DNA of 64,000 bases from Bacillota bacterium (lineage in GTDB: Bacteria; Bacillota; Clostridia; Lachnospirales; Lachnospiraceae): the NCBI GenBank assembly GCA_023399055.1, contig JAEWQV010000017.1, forward strand, positions 1-64,000, given 5' to 3'. Positions 25,702-33,804 of this stretch are shown here, one piece after another; positions within the stretch are counted from its first letter, which is position 1, and each line of letters opens with the position of its first letter. Below the pieces are notes generated by a model. The model was not told the origin of the DNA. It saw only the letters and a list, made by a program, of their open reading frames with translations, and searched no databases. The translations under genes and the position numbers were made by a program.

Positions 25702-26598
25702 TTAGTTTATGATAAATTCCTGTCTACCCATAAAGCCTGGAGCTACTTCGTATTTGTCGAAGCAGATTACGACTTTTCCTTCCTCATTCAAATAGAATTT
25801 CGTATTTTCATCAACTGAAGTAAAACCTGTCATTTCAGAGTCTTCTTCATCGGTTACTCCCCAATAAACATAATCTGTATTTGTCTCTACTCGTGCCTTC
25901 ATCTGGTTTATGATACTTTCATTTGCTATGGTAATGTAATCCGACCCGAGTACATCCACTAATGTTAGATTTTTATTTTCCTCTAAATTTATATTATAAT
26001 AATATGTTAAATCATAAGCGCCATACCAGCTCTCATTTGCTGTTAATACCAAGGATAGAAGATTCTCCTTTTGATATTTCACTTCATAATCCACACGAAT
26101 GTCAAGGTCACGCTCTGCCCATTCCTCCTCGGTACCTCCAGTGGTCAGAAAAGCTTCTTTGTCAGCCTCGAGCCTGCTTTGTGCATCAGCTGTATAGGCA
26201 TCCACGATTACATTAATTTCTTTATTTATATCTGTAACAAATTCATTTGACTCACTGGAGTTAATTTCTGGCACCTTAACGGATATGTTTTTATTATCCT
26301 GTGTAGTTTCATAGGTTCTTACTGTAAGTACTTTTGCTAGCACTCCAAGTACAGGAACATCTCCGGCATTTTCTGCAAACACTTCACTTGTATTAAGTGC
26401 TAAAGTAAAGCATAATAACACAGCAGCTGCGGATAATAAAGACTTTTGTAAAACTATACTTCTTCTGTTTTTATTTTTCATATGTAGACTCCCCTCATTT
26501 CTTTCATTCTTCTTTATTGCATCTTTCACGACATCATTTAATTCCTTAGGAATTTCTATATTATCGTAGATCTCTTTTGCATCTTTTAATTGTTTCAT
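25702..26598 (-). CDS. rsiV: RsiV-type anti-sigma factor with DUF3298 domain
   Basis: The 298-residue protein has a cytosolic N-terminus of about 50 residues (sigma-binding), one membrane helix (about 50-72, LLSAAAVLLCFTLALNTSEVFA) and an extracytoplasmic part. In the latter, the stretch after KNLTLVDVLGSDYITIANESI resembles the DUF3298 domain of RsiV and PdaC. In Bacillus, RsiV binds lysozyme and is then cleaved to free SigV, which turns on cell-wall modification. It lies 48 nt downstream of the ECF sigma gene on the same strand, as expected. The name is by analogy; the ligand here is inferred. Confidence 0.78.
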   Translation of the reverse strand: MKQLKDAKEIYDNIEIPKELNDVVKDAIKKNERNEGSLHMKNKNRRSIVLQKSLLSAAAVLLCFTLALNTSEVFAENAGDVPVLGVLAKVLTVRTYETTQDNKNISVKVPEINSSESNEFVTDINKEINVIVDAYTADAQSRLEADKEAFLTTGGTEEEWAERDLDIRVDYEVKYQKENLLSLVLTANESWYGAYDLTYYYNINLEENKNLTLVDVLGSDYITIANESIINQMKARVETNTDYVYWGVTDEEDSEMTGFTSVDENTKFYLNEEGKVVICFDKYEVAPGFMGRQEFIIN

Positions 26599-26646
26599 GT
26601 TATAACCTCCTTTTTGACACTTTTATAATAATAAGAATAGCAACGG

Positions 26647-27141
26647 TTATATTTCTCCCACTTCCTTCTTTAGCCGATCTATTGCTGTATACAATCTGGT
26701 TTTTACCGTATTTAGATTAACGCCTGTTATTTGCGATATCTCCTTTAACGTTAGCTGTTCAAAGTAATGCAAAATAACCACTTCCTTCATTTGCTCCGGC
26801 AATTTGCACACTTGATTATAAATCTCAAGTTTTGGCTCAAAGGCTTCTTCATAATAAACCTCTTCCTTTAAATTCTCTGGCTCATACAATACTTCTCTTT
26901 TGCCTTTATTTAGATACTGAAGGCATTCATTAATTAATATCCGATAGAACCAGGTTTTAATGGCATTCTCATTCTTTAAGGTTTGATATTTCTCTAATGC
27001 CTTACAGATAGCATTTTGGACAATGTCCAGTGCTCCCTCCTTACGTTGTACATAGCAGTATGCAATACGGTAAAATTTATTTTGATTTCCAAGAATATAG
27101 CCAATCAACTTGTCATACACACTTGACTCTTCCTCTTGCAA
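26647..27141 (-). CDS. sigV: ECF RNA polymerase sigma factor (SigV-like)
   Basis: Sigma region 2 (FYRIAYCYVQRKEGALDIVQ, -10 recognition) and region 4 (EVVILHYFEQLTLKEISQIT ... NTVKTRLYTAIDRLKKE, -35 recognition) are clear. I choose the TTG start at 27141 because GGGGTG lies just upstream. An ECF-type promoter at 27166-27191 sits inside the longer open frame that starts at 27192, so the longer start would be outside the transcript. The resulting 164 residues equal the usual SigV length. Its partner anti-sigma gene follows. It likely controls its own operon and envelope defence genes. Confidence 0.85.
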   Translation of the reverse strand: MQEEESSVYDKLIGYILGNQNKFYRIAYCYVQRKEGALDIVQNAICKALEKYQTLKNENAIKTWFYRILINECLQYLNKGKREVLYEPENLKEEVYYEEAFEPKLEIYNQVCKLPEQMKEVVILHYFEQLTLKEISQITGVNLNTVKTRLYTAIDRLKKEVGEI

Positions 27142-27165
27142 GTTACTCACCCCTTTTTTAAGTAC

Positions 27166-27191
27166 TGACAGATATTTTATAACATGTTTCA
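27166..27191 (-). promoter_or_regulatory. Autoregulatory ECF-type promoter of the sigV-like operon
   Basis: On the minus strand TGAAAC (27186-27191) is followed 14 nt later by CTGTCA (27166-27171). This compares with the ECF consensus TGAAAC-N16-CGTC. Transcription would start about 15-20 nt before the TTG start codon. Confidence 0.6.
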
Positions 27192-27290
27192 AAATAATAA
27201 GAATAACTCTTATCTTTCCTATCCTTGTTATCTTTCTACTATATAGATGATTTCATCCAATAAAAAGTTTGCCTAAATTTATATTTTAAT

Positions 27291-27343
27291 AAAAAAAGCC
27301 AAACAAATATTTAAAACACTTAGTTTTTAAATACCAATTTGGC
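27291..27343 (-). terminator. Terminator downstream of the uridine kinase gene
   Basis: GCCAAA (27298-27303) pairs with TTTGGC (27338-27343), and an inner AT-rich helix 27308-27316/27325-27333 extends it. On the minus transcript a run of seven U follows at 27291-27297. Confidence 0.7.
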
Positions 27344-27391
27344 AATAGCTTTAATTTATTTAATTTTTGTCACTTCTTTATTAGTGAACCA

Positions 27392-28012
27392 TCACACTTC
27401 TGTAAGAATTGCTTTAATTCTATGCATGAGCATATCGATTGCAACATCATTCTTTCCACCTCTTGGAATAATGACGTCCACATATTTTTTGGTAGGCTCT
27501 ACGAACTGCTCATGCATTGGTTTTACTGTATCAATATATTGATTAATTACGGACTCCAGATTTCTTCCGCGTTCCTTTACATCTCGAAGAATTCGTCTTA
27601 TCAGTCTCTCGTCAGCATCCGTATCAACGAATACCTTTATGTCCATTAGATCTCTTAATTGCTCATTTTCAAAAATGAGAAAACCTTCCACGATAATAAC
27701 CTTCGCTGGATTCACCCTGATTGTCTCTTCCAGTCTCGTATACTCTGTGTAAGAATAAACTGGTCGGTCAATCGGAACGGCTTCTTTTAATTTCTTAATA
27801 TCCTCAATCAAACGCTCTGTATCGAAAGCATTCGGGTGGTCATAGCATAATTGAATTCTTTCTTCAAAAGGTATATCACTATAAGGTAAATAATAGTAGT
27901 CATGGCATAACAATTCCACGTTGTCCTTAAATTCTTCCTTAATTCTATTTGCTACCGTAGTTTTACCGGACGCGGATCCCCCTGCTACTCCTATCACTAC
28001 TACATTCTTCAT
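27392..28012 (-). CDS. udk: Uridine kinase
   Basis: The enzyme phosphorylates uridine and cytidine with ATP or GTP in pyrimidine salvage. The 206-residue length is normal. The P-loop GVAGGSASGKTTV is at residues 8-20, followed by LLCHDYYYLPYSDIPFEE, the uridine-binding HPNAFDTERL and the kinase motif VIIVEGFLIFENEQLRDLMD with RRILRDVKERGR. GGAGGTAACTT precedes the ATG. It is cytosolic, lies downstream of a hemerythrin gene on the same strand, and is closed by a terminator. The C-terminus is shorter than in Bacillus Udk, as often in Clostridia, where the family is also annotated as uridine kinase-like nucleoside kinase. Confidence 0.9.
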   Translation of the reverse strand: MKNVVVIGVAGGSASGKTTVANRIKEEFKDNVELLCHDYYYLPYSDIPFEERIQLCYDHPNAFDTERLIEDIKKLKEAVPIDRPVYSYTEYTRLEETIRVNPAKVIIVEGFLIFENEQLRDLMDIKVFVDTDADERLIRRILRDVKERGRNLESVINQYIDTVKPMHEQFVEPTKKYVDVIIPRGGKNDVAIDMLMHRIKAILTEV

Positions 28013-28105
28013 AAGTTACCTCCAAATATCCATCTGTACTAAAAGGTCGGTTTTGCCAATCAATATCTCCGTTTTATACGGACATGGATATTGTTACCTT
28101 TATTC

Positions 28106-28495
28106 TTATTCTGCAATCATTTTATCTGATTTGTAAATATGGCTTACTAACCAGGTATTCAGGAAGTCAAGTAATCCTAACAGCGTTTCCTTTTGATTCT
28201 CATCAATATTATTGAATTGATATTCGTCAAGTTTATCAATAAAGTCATTGTGTGTTACTTTATGTGACAATAATTTCTTATAAGAAATACTGCTCATATA
28301 TTCTTCTTCATGAGCAAAATGATATTTTGCATAATCCTTCAATTCATTTACCAAATCAATAATATAATCATACTTGTCTACTATAAACTCATCAATTAAT
28401 ACGTTGTAGGTCCGATTAGCAATCTCAAATAACTTTTCATGCTCCTGATCAATAAAATCAATACCTGTTAAATACTCCGGCTTCATCTCATACAT
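28106..28495 (-). CDS. Bacteriohemerythrin (di-iron O2-binding protein)
   Basis: The 129-residue four-helix protein shows the hemerythrin ligands in order: H19 and E23/24 region in IDQEHEKLFE, H59 and E63 in YHFAHEEEYM, H78 and H82 in HKVTH, and H119 with D124 in SHIYKSD. It binds O2 at a di-iron centre and in anaerobes probably serves in oxygen sensing, storage or protection. It is cytosolic, with no fused signalling domain. AGAGGTG precedes the ATG. A hairpin (28042-28089) separates it from udk. Confidence 0.9.
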   Translation of the reverse strand: MYEMKPEYLTGIDFIDQEHEKLFEIANRTYNVLIDEFIVDKYDYIIDLVNELKDYAKYHFAHEEEYMSSISYKKLLSHKVTHNDFIDKLDEYQFNNIDENQKETLLGLLDFLNTWLVSHIYKSDKMIAE

Positions 28496-28663
28496 ATCTT
28501 TGCACCTCTACCTTTCATAATATAGTGAATACACCTCAATGGTTTATAATACTTATCTTCCTTATTATAAGGCATAGTTTATCACAGACTTAGCTTATGT
28601 TCAATATCCTAATGTATTGTTTCCTGACATAACCACCAGTTATAACTGTTATAAATAATTTTC

Positions 28664-28692
28664 TTGAATTTACACCAGTAAAGTGATATACT
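28664..28692 (+). promoter_or_regulatory. Sigma-A promoter of the liv operon
   Basis: TTGAAT (28664-28669), 17-nt spacer, TATACT (28687-28692). A small AAAGACAaaTGTCTTT hairpin (about 28706-28721) lies in the leader just before the GAGAGGAG ribosome binding site. Confidence 0.7.
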
Positions 28693-28751
28693 GACGAAGT
28701 GTATAAAGACAAATGTCTTTTAAGTAAGGACTTTGAGAGGAGAACAATAAG

Positions 28752-29987
28752 ATGAAAAGAAAATCATTAGCAATACTGCTCTGCTTCTGCTTAGCTGTTG
28801 GTATGCTTTCAGCGTGTGGAAAATCTAATGGTAATAGCAAACCTAGCACAGATGATAAACCTAAAACGGAAGATGGGGCTAGTACAGATGACGGTGCTGA
28901 TAAAAATGTAATCAAAATAGGTGTTTTCGAACCACTGACAGGGGAAAATGGTGGTGGTGGTTATCAGGAAGTATTGGGTATCCGCTATGCTAACAAAATG
29001 TATCCAACTGTTGAAATTGATGGTGTTACATATGACATCGTATTAGAAGAAGTTGATAACAAGAGTGATAAAACTGAAGCTGTAACAGCTGCTCAAAGCT
29101 TAATTAGCAAAAAAGTCAAAGTTGTTCTTGGTTCCTATGGCTCCGGTGTTTCCATTGCAGCCGGCGAGTTTTTTAAAGAGGCAAAAATTCCTGCAATTGG
29201 TGCATCTTGTACCAATCCTCAGGTAACCTTAGGAAATGATTTTTATTTCCGTGTATGTTTCCTCGATCCTTTCCAGGGTACTGTAATGGCTAACTACGCT
29301 TTCCAGGAAAATGCAAAGACAGCAGCCGTTATTACACAACTTGGTGATGATTATTCTTCAGGTCTTGGAAGTTTCTTCGTAACAGCATTTAAAGAACTTG
29401 CTGGTGAGAACTCTATCGTGAGTCAGGAACAGTTCCAGACTAATCAAACAGACTTTAAGGCTATCTTAACTAATATTAAAGCAACAAATCCCGATGTAAT
29501 TTTTGCACCATCCTCAATCGCTACAGCACCTCTTATTATTAAGCAGGCTCGTGAACTTGGTATTGAGTGTCCAATTATGGCTGGCGATACCTGGGAGAAT
29601 TCAACCATTATAGAAAATGCTGGTGAGTATGCAGAAGGAATTGTTCTTTCTACTTTCTTTGATGATGCTGATCCTGCTAATGATGAAGCAAAAGCATTTG
29701 TGTCCGGATTTAAGACATACTTAAAGGAAAATGGTCAGTCCGAAATTATCCCTGCTGTATCTGCTCTTGGATATGATGCATATTTAATCGCTCTTCAAGC
29801 AATTAAGGATGCTAATTCTACTGACACTACGAAGATTCGTGATGCATTAGTTAATGCTAAGATTGATGGTGTAACTGGTTCTATTTCCTTTGACGAGAAT
29901 GGTGATGCTAAGAAAGATATGGCTTTCATCAAAACTGTCGAAAATGGAGCTTTTAAATTCTTAAAGACAGTTACCGTTGCAAAGTAA
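28752..29987 (+). CDS. Liv-type ABC importer substrate-binding lipoprotein
   Basis: Signal peptide with lipobox LSAC (Cys near residue 22) is followed by a Ser/Asp/Lys linker and a periplasmic-binding fold of the LivJ/LivK group: IKIGVFEPLTGENGGGG, VVLGSYGSGVSIAAGEFFKEAKIPAIGASCTNP and AIGAS-type ligand contacts. The 411-residue protein is anchored outside the membrane and delivers a branched-chain amino acid or related amide to the four following proteins. The first ATG at 28752 has GAGAGGAG 8 nt upstream. A terminator right behind it (29999-30034) probably keeps the binding protein more abundant than the permeases. Confidence 0.92.
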   Translation: MKRKSLAILLCFCLAVGMLSACGKSNGNSKPSTDDKPKTEDGASTDDGADKNVIKIGVFEPLTGENGGGGYQEVLGIRYANKMYPTVEIDGVTYDIVLEEVDNKSDKTEAVTAAQSLISKKVKVVLGSYGSGVSIAAGEFFKEAKIPAIGASCTNPQVTLGNDFYFRVCFLDPFQGTVMANYAFQENAKTAAVITQLGDDYSSGLGSFFVTAFKELAGENSIVSQEQFQTNQTDFKAILTNIKATNPDVIFAPSSIATAPLIIKQARELGIECPIMAGDTWENSTIIENAGEYAEGIVLSTFFDDADPANDEAKAFVSGFKTYLKENGQSEIIPAVSALGYDAYLIALQAIKDANSTDTTKIRDALVNAKIDGVTGSISFDENGDAKKDMAFIKTVENGAFKFLKTVTVAK

Positions 29988-29998
29988 TATCGCAGTTT

Positions 29999-30034
29999 TG
30001 AGGCTGCCATTGAATGATTGGCAGCCTCTTTTTT
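29999..30034 (+). terminator. Intra-operon terminator after the binding protein gene
   Basis: GAGGCTGCCA (30000-30009) pairs perfectly with TGGCAGCCTC (30019-30028) and is followed by six T. It splits the liv operon, giving differential expression by partial read-through. Confidence 0.85.
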
Positions 30035-30134
30035 CATTTATAATGACCATATCATTATCCTTCAGAAATTATTTATTATTTTCGGGAGGATAAGGCTATG
30101 TCTATGAAACATGAATGTTTTTGGAGGACATCAC

Positions 30135-31016
30135 ATGACTTTATCAACTTTTTTACAACATACTTTAACAGGGGTATCCCTTGGAGGTGCATATGCACTT
30201 ATTGCCATAGGATATACTATGGTATATGGTATTCTTCGCCTTATTAATTTTGCTCATGGCGATATTTTTATGATGGCGGGATACTTTATGATATTCTCTA
30301 TGGTAACCCTACCATGGTGGATTGCCATTCCTTTTGTATGTATACTTACCATCCTTTTAGGTGTTCTAATTGAACGCGCCGCCTACAAACCAATACGTAG
30401 TGCACCTCGTATGTCAATTATGATTTCTGCTATTGGTGTATCATATTTATTACAGAACTTAGCAACCTATTTATTCACTGCTCTTCCACGTGCTTACCCA
30501 GAAATTCCATTTCTCAAGAAAATATTTCATATAGGTAATATTTCATCCTCTATGGTTACTTTTCTCACACCGGTATTAACAATACTTTTGGTTATCGGAC
30601 TGATGTACTTAATCAACCATACAAAAGTTGGAATGGCAATGCGTGCTGTATCAAAAGATTTTGAAACTTCACAGCTTATGGGAATTCGTATTAATAAAAC
30701 CATCAGCACAACCTTTGTGATTGGCTCCTTACTTGCAGCTGTAGGTTCTATCTTATATTTCACCGATCGTTCCTCAGTAACCCCTTTTAGCGGTACTCTC
30801 CCTGGATTAAAGTGTTTTATTGCTGCAGTACTTGGCGGTATTGGTAGTATACCTGGTGCCGTAGTCGGTGGCTTTATTATCGGTATTTGTGAGACCTTTC
30901 TAGTAGCTTTTGGATATTCCACCTATAGCGATGCGTTTACATTTGTTTTATTAATAATCATTCTTCTGTTCCGTCCTACCGGCTTATTTGGCGAGAAGAT
31001 GATTGATAAGGTATAG
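30135..31016 (+). CDS. livH: Branched-chain amino acid ABC permease, LivH type
   Basis: I use the ATG at 30135, 7 nt after GGAGG, instead of the in-frame ATG at 30111. The 293-residue protein has about eight membrane helices and the LivH motifs GVSLGGAYALIAIGYTMVYG, LRLINFAHGDIFMM and the cytoplasmic EAA-like loop GMAMRAVSKDFETSQLMGI. It forms the membrane channel together with LivM, the next product. It lies 11 nt upstream of livM. Confidence 0.93.
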   Translation: MTLSTFLQHTLTGVSLGGAYALIAIGYTMVYGILRLINFAHGDIFMMAGYFMIFSMVTLPWWIAIPFVCILTILLGVLIERAAYKPIRSAPRMSIMISAIGVSYLLQNLATYLFTALPRAYPEIPFLKKIFHIGNISSSMVTFLTPVLTILLVIGLMYLINHTKVGMAMRAVSKDFETSQLMGIRINKTISTTFVIGSLLAAVGSILYFTDRSSVTPFSGTLPGLKCFIAAVLGGIGSIPGAVVGGFIIGICETFLVAFGYSTYSDAFTFVLLIIILLFRPTGLFGEKMIDKV

Positions 31017-31027
31017 GGAGGCTAAGT

Positions 31028-32140
31028 ATGAAGAAATCAAAAAATCTAATCTTAACTGCCATTCTTGGCATAGTAATACTAGTCTTACTTCTCTTTTTAG
31101 AAGATAATAAGATGCAATTTGGAATGGCTTATACCGTATTGCAAAAAGGTATGATATTGGCTATCGTAGCTGTATCGATGAACCTTGTTACCGGTTTTAC
31201 CGGCTTGTTTTCCTTAGGACAAGCTGGCTTTATGGCAATTGGTGCCTATGTTACAGCAATTTTCTTAATACCAGCAGAAGACATGGAGCGAGTATATTAT
31301 ATTAGCGGTGTTTCTCCTGCAGTTATGAATTTTAAGAATTGGTTGGAAGCTGGTCCTGCCTTCTTGCAACCTTTACTCCCCTATACTGCATTAATCATAG
31401 GTGGTCTAGTTGCTGCTTTGTTTGCAGCGTTAATAGGTTTTCCCGTTCTACGTTTAAAGAGCGATTATCTTGCAATAGCGACCCTTGGCTTCTCTGAAAT
31501 TGTAAGAGCTATCATTTCAAGTCCTCAAATGGATAAGATTACAAATGGTTCCTATGGTTTAAAGAATATCCCTGGATTTGGCTCTATTATTGAGACCTTT
31601 GTTATTATGGCAGTAAGTATTGCATTAATGGTTCTCCTCCTTCGCAGCACTTATGGTCGTGCCTTTCGTGCTATCCGAGAGGATGAAATTGCAGCTGAAG
31701 CAATGGGTATTAATCTGGCTTCCCACAAACAGCTATCCTTTATTATTGGTTCCTTCTTTTCGGCCATTAGCGGTGGTATGCTTGCTATGTTTATGCGCTC
31801 CATTGATAGTAAAACCTTTAGTGTATCTTTGACCTATGATATCTTACTTATTGTAGTTATTGGTGGAATTGGTAGCGTTACAGGTAGTGTTCTTGCTGCA
31901 CTTATTGTAACAGCAAGCAAAGAATGGTGGTTGCGCTTCTTTGATAATCCACTTTTTATCGGAGATTTCCAAGTTCCACTTTTCCGTACAGGCTTCCGTA
32001 TGGTTGTTTTCTCAGTTATTCTTCTTTTAGTCGTTCTCTTCTATCAAAGAGGGATTATGGGTAAAAATGAATTTTCGTGGGCAGGTCTAGGTCGATTGTT
32101 CAAGAGACTTTTACGAAAGAGAGGTGCTAAAAATGCCTAA
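31028..32140 (+). CDS. livM: Branched-chain amino acid ABC permease, LivM type
   Basis: The 370-residue protein has eight or nine membrane helices with the LivM signatures VTGFTGLFSLGQAGFMAIGA near residue 60 and YGRAFRAIREDEIAAEAMGI as the ATPase-contact loop near 215. A short insertion of about 30 residues (IPAEDMERVYYISGV...) lies in the first extracytoplasmic loop. A basic C-terminal tail (LFKRLLRKRGAKNA) ends the protein. The stop overlaps the livG start by 8 nt, indicating coupled translation. Confidence 0.93.
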   Translation: MKKSKNLILTAILGIVILVLLLFLEDNKMQFGMAYTVLQKGMILAIVAVSMNLVTGFTGLFSLGQAGFMAIGAYVTAIFLIPAEDMERVYYISGVSPAVMNFKNWLEAGPAFLQPLLPYTALIIGGLVAALFAALIGFPVLRLKSDYLAIATLGFSEIVRAIISSPQMDKITNGSYGLKNIPGFGSIIETFVIMAVSIALMVLLLRSTYGRAFRAIREDEIAAEAMGINLASHKQLSFIIGSFFSAISGGMLAMFMRSIDSKTFSVSLTYDILLIVVIGGIGSVTGSVLAALIVTASKEWWLRFFDNPLFIGDFQVPLFRTGFRMVVFSVILLLVVLFYQRGIMGKNEFSWAGLGRLFKRLLRKRGAKNA

Positions 32141-32981
32141 TACAATTCTTAGTGTTAAGGATATTACAATGCAATTTGGTGGCGTTGTGGCAGTGGATAA
32201 TCTCTCTCTCGATGTTAATCAAAATGAAATTGTGTCCCTAATTGGTCCAAATGGCGCCGGGAAAACCACCGCTTTCAATGTAATCACTGGTGTATATGCT
32301 CCGACAAATGGTGCAGTGTATTTTAAAGATGGCATGATTACCAGCAACTTCCCAAAGGGCAATATGAAAAAGTTGTATGCGGGGCAAAACCGTGGTGTAT
32401 ATACTTCAACCATGAGAAAGACCCCGGATCAAATTACCAAACTAGGCGTTGCCAGAACCTTTCAAAACATTCGTCTATTTAAGGAATTAACTGCCTTTGA
32501 TAATGTATTAATTGCAAAACATATGAGATATAAGGCAAATTTCGTTACTGCAACTCTAGGTATTAATCATAAAGAGGAAAAGCAGATGCGTGAGGAAACA
32601 ATGCAACTGCTTGATATCCTAGGCTTAACCTCTGTAAAGGATGAAGTTGCAAGCTCCCTTCCTTATGGCCAGCAACGTCATTTAGAGATTGCCAGAGCTC
32701 TTGCAACAAAACCGGAATTACTTCTTTTAGATGAACCTGCAGCTGGTATGAATCCACAAGAGACCGATGAATTAACTACCTTTATCTATGATGTACGCAA
32801 GAAGTTTAACCTTACTGTATTTATGATTGAACATCACATGGATCTCGTTATGGATATTTCTGATCGTATCTATGTATTGGATTTTGGTAAATTAATTGCT
32901 TCAGGTACGCCGGAAGAAATTCAAAATAATCAACGTGTAATTGAAGCATATTTGGGGGTACAAGAAGATGACGAAGAATAA
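32133..32981 (+). CDS. livG: Branched-chain amino acid ABC ATPase, LivG type
   Basis: I take ATG 32133, with AGAGG 8 nt upstream, over the GTG at 32124. Walker A LIGPNGAGKTTAFN, the LivG-typical insert after the first strands with VARTFQNIRLFKELTA, signature SSLPYGQQRHLEIARAL and Walker B LLLLDEPAAGMNP are intact, followed by the HHMDLVMDISD switch region. The signature LPYGQ is normal for LivG. The C-terminus is the short conserved helix IQNNQRVIEAYLG. The gene overlaps the next one by 14 nt. Confidence 0.93.
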   Translation: MPNTILSVKDITMQFGGVVAVDNLSLDVNQNEIVSLIGPNGAGKTTAFNVITGVYAPTNGAVYFKDGMITSNFPKGNMKKLYAGQNRGVYTSTMRKTPDQITKLGVARTFQNIRLFKELTAFDNVLIAKHMRYKANFVTATLGINHKEEKQMREETMQLLDILGLTSVKDEVASSLPYGQQRHLEIARALATKPELLLLDEPAAGMNPQETDELTTFIYDVRKKFNLTVFMIEHHMDLVMDISDRIYVLDFGKLIASGTPEEIQNNQRVIEAYLGVQEDDEE

Positions 32982-33693
32982 TTTATTAACCCTTGAAAAT
33001 CTATCTGTATCTTATGGCGGTATACGTGCCGTTAAGGGTATCAGCCTTACGGTTCCTGAAGGAGAAATTGTAACTCTAATCGGGGCCAACGGAGCGGGTA
33101 AAAGCACCATTCTACGTGCCATATCCGGTTTAGTTAAAGCAGAGACTGGTAGAATTATATACAAGAACGAGGACATTACCGGAAAGCCGACTACTACCAT
33201 TGTCGAGAGAGGAATTACACTTGTTCCTGAAGGGCGTCGCGTATTCCCCGATCTTACCGTTTTAGAGAACATAAAAATCGGTGCCTATCTTCGCAAGGAC
33301 AGCTTGGAAGATGATATTAACTGGATTTATAAACTATTTCCAAGACTTCAAGAACGTTCCTGGCAGATGGCTGGAACTCTATCTGGTGGCGAGCAACAAA
33401 TGTTAGCAGTTGGTCGTGCACTTATGAGTAAACCTAAGCTAATCATGATGGACGAGCCCTCACTTGGCCTTGCACCTATTATTGTTAATGATATTATGAA
33501 TATTATTAAAACAGTTAACAAGGCTGGGGTTACTATACTTCTTGTAGAGCAGAACGCTAACCTTGCACTAAAAATTGCTCACACTGGTTATGTATGTGAG
33601 ACTGGAAGCATAACCATGCAAGGCACAGGTATGGAGCTATTAAATGACGACAGCGTCAAAGCAGCTTATCTTGGTAAATCAAAAAAGAAATAA
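32968..33693 (+). CDS. livF: Branched-chain amino acid ABC ATPase, LivF type
   Basis: ATG 32968 has GGGGG 9 nt upstream; the ORF extension to 32941 lies inside livG. The 241-residue ATPase shows Walker A LIGANGAGKSTILR, VPEGRRVFPDLTV of LivF, signature LSGGEQQMLAVGRAL and Walker B LIMMDEPSLGLAP. It completes the Liv importer (binding protein, two permeases, two ATPases). Transcription ends at a bidirectional terminator 15 nt downstream. Confidence 0.93.
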   Translation: MTKNNLLTLENLSVSYGGIRAVKGISLTVPEGEIVTLIGANGAGKSTILRAISGLVKAETGRIIYKNEDITGKPTTTIVERGITLVPEGRRVFPDLTVLENIKIGAYLRKDSLEDDINWIYKLFPRLQERSWQMAGTLSGGEQQMLAVGRALMSKPKLIMMDEPSLGLAPIIVNDIMNIIKTVNKAGVTILLVEQNANLALKIAHTGYVCETGSITMQGTGMELLNDDSVKAAYLGKSKKK

Positions 33694-33708
33694 TCAAATT
33701 CGTTATAT

Positions 33709-33761
33709 AAAAAGAACCATATTTTTCAGACCTGGTGGTAAGAAAAATATGGTTCTTTTTT
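33709..33761. terminator. Bidirectional terminator between livF and the LTA synthase-like gene
   Basis: The 19-nt arms AAAAAGAACCATATTTTTC and GAAAAATATGGTTCTTTTT are perfectly complementary with a 14-nt loop, giving A- and T-rich flanks usable from both strands. Confidence 0.88.
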
Positions 33762-33804
33762 TGTTGGTTTCTATCAACCTGCACTTACTTTATTAGTGCT
33801 TATA

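Noticed and set aside
28042..28089. Riboswitch in front of the uridine kinase gene
   Set aside because: Only a single bulged stem is visible and no known aptamer motif; reported only as a hairpin in the hemerythrin entry.
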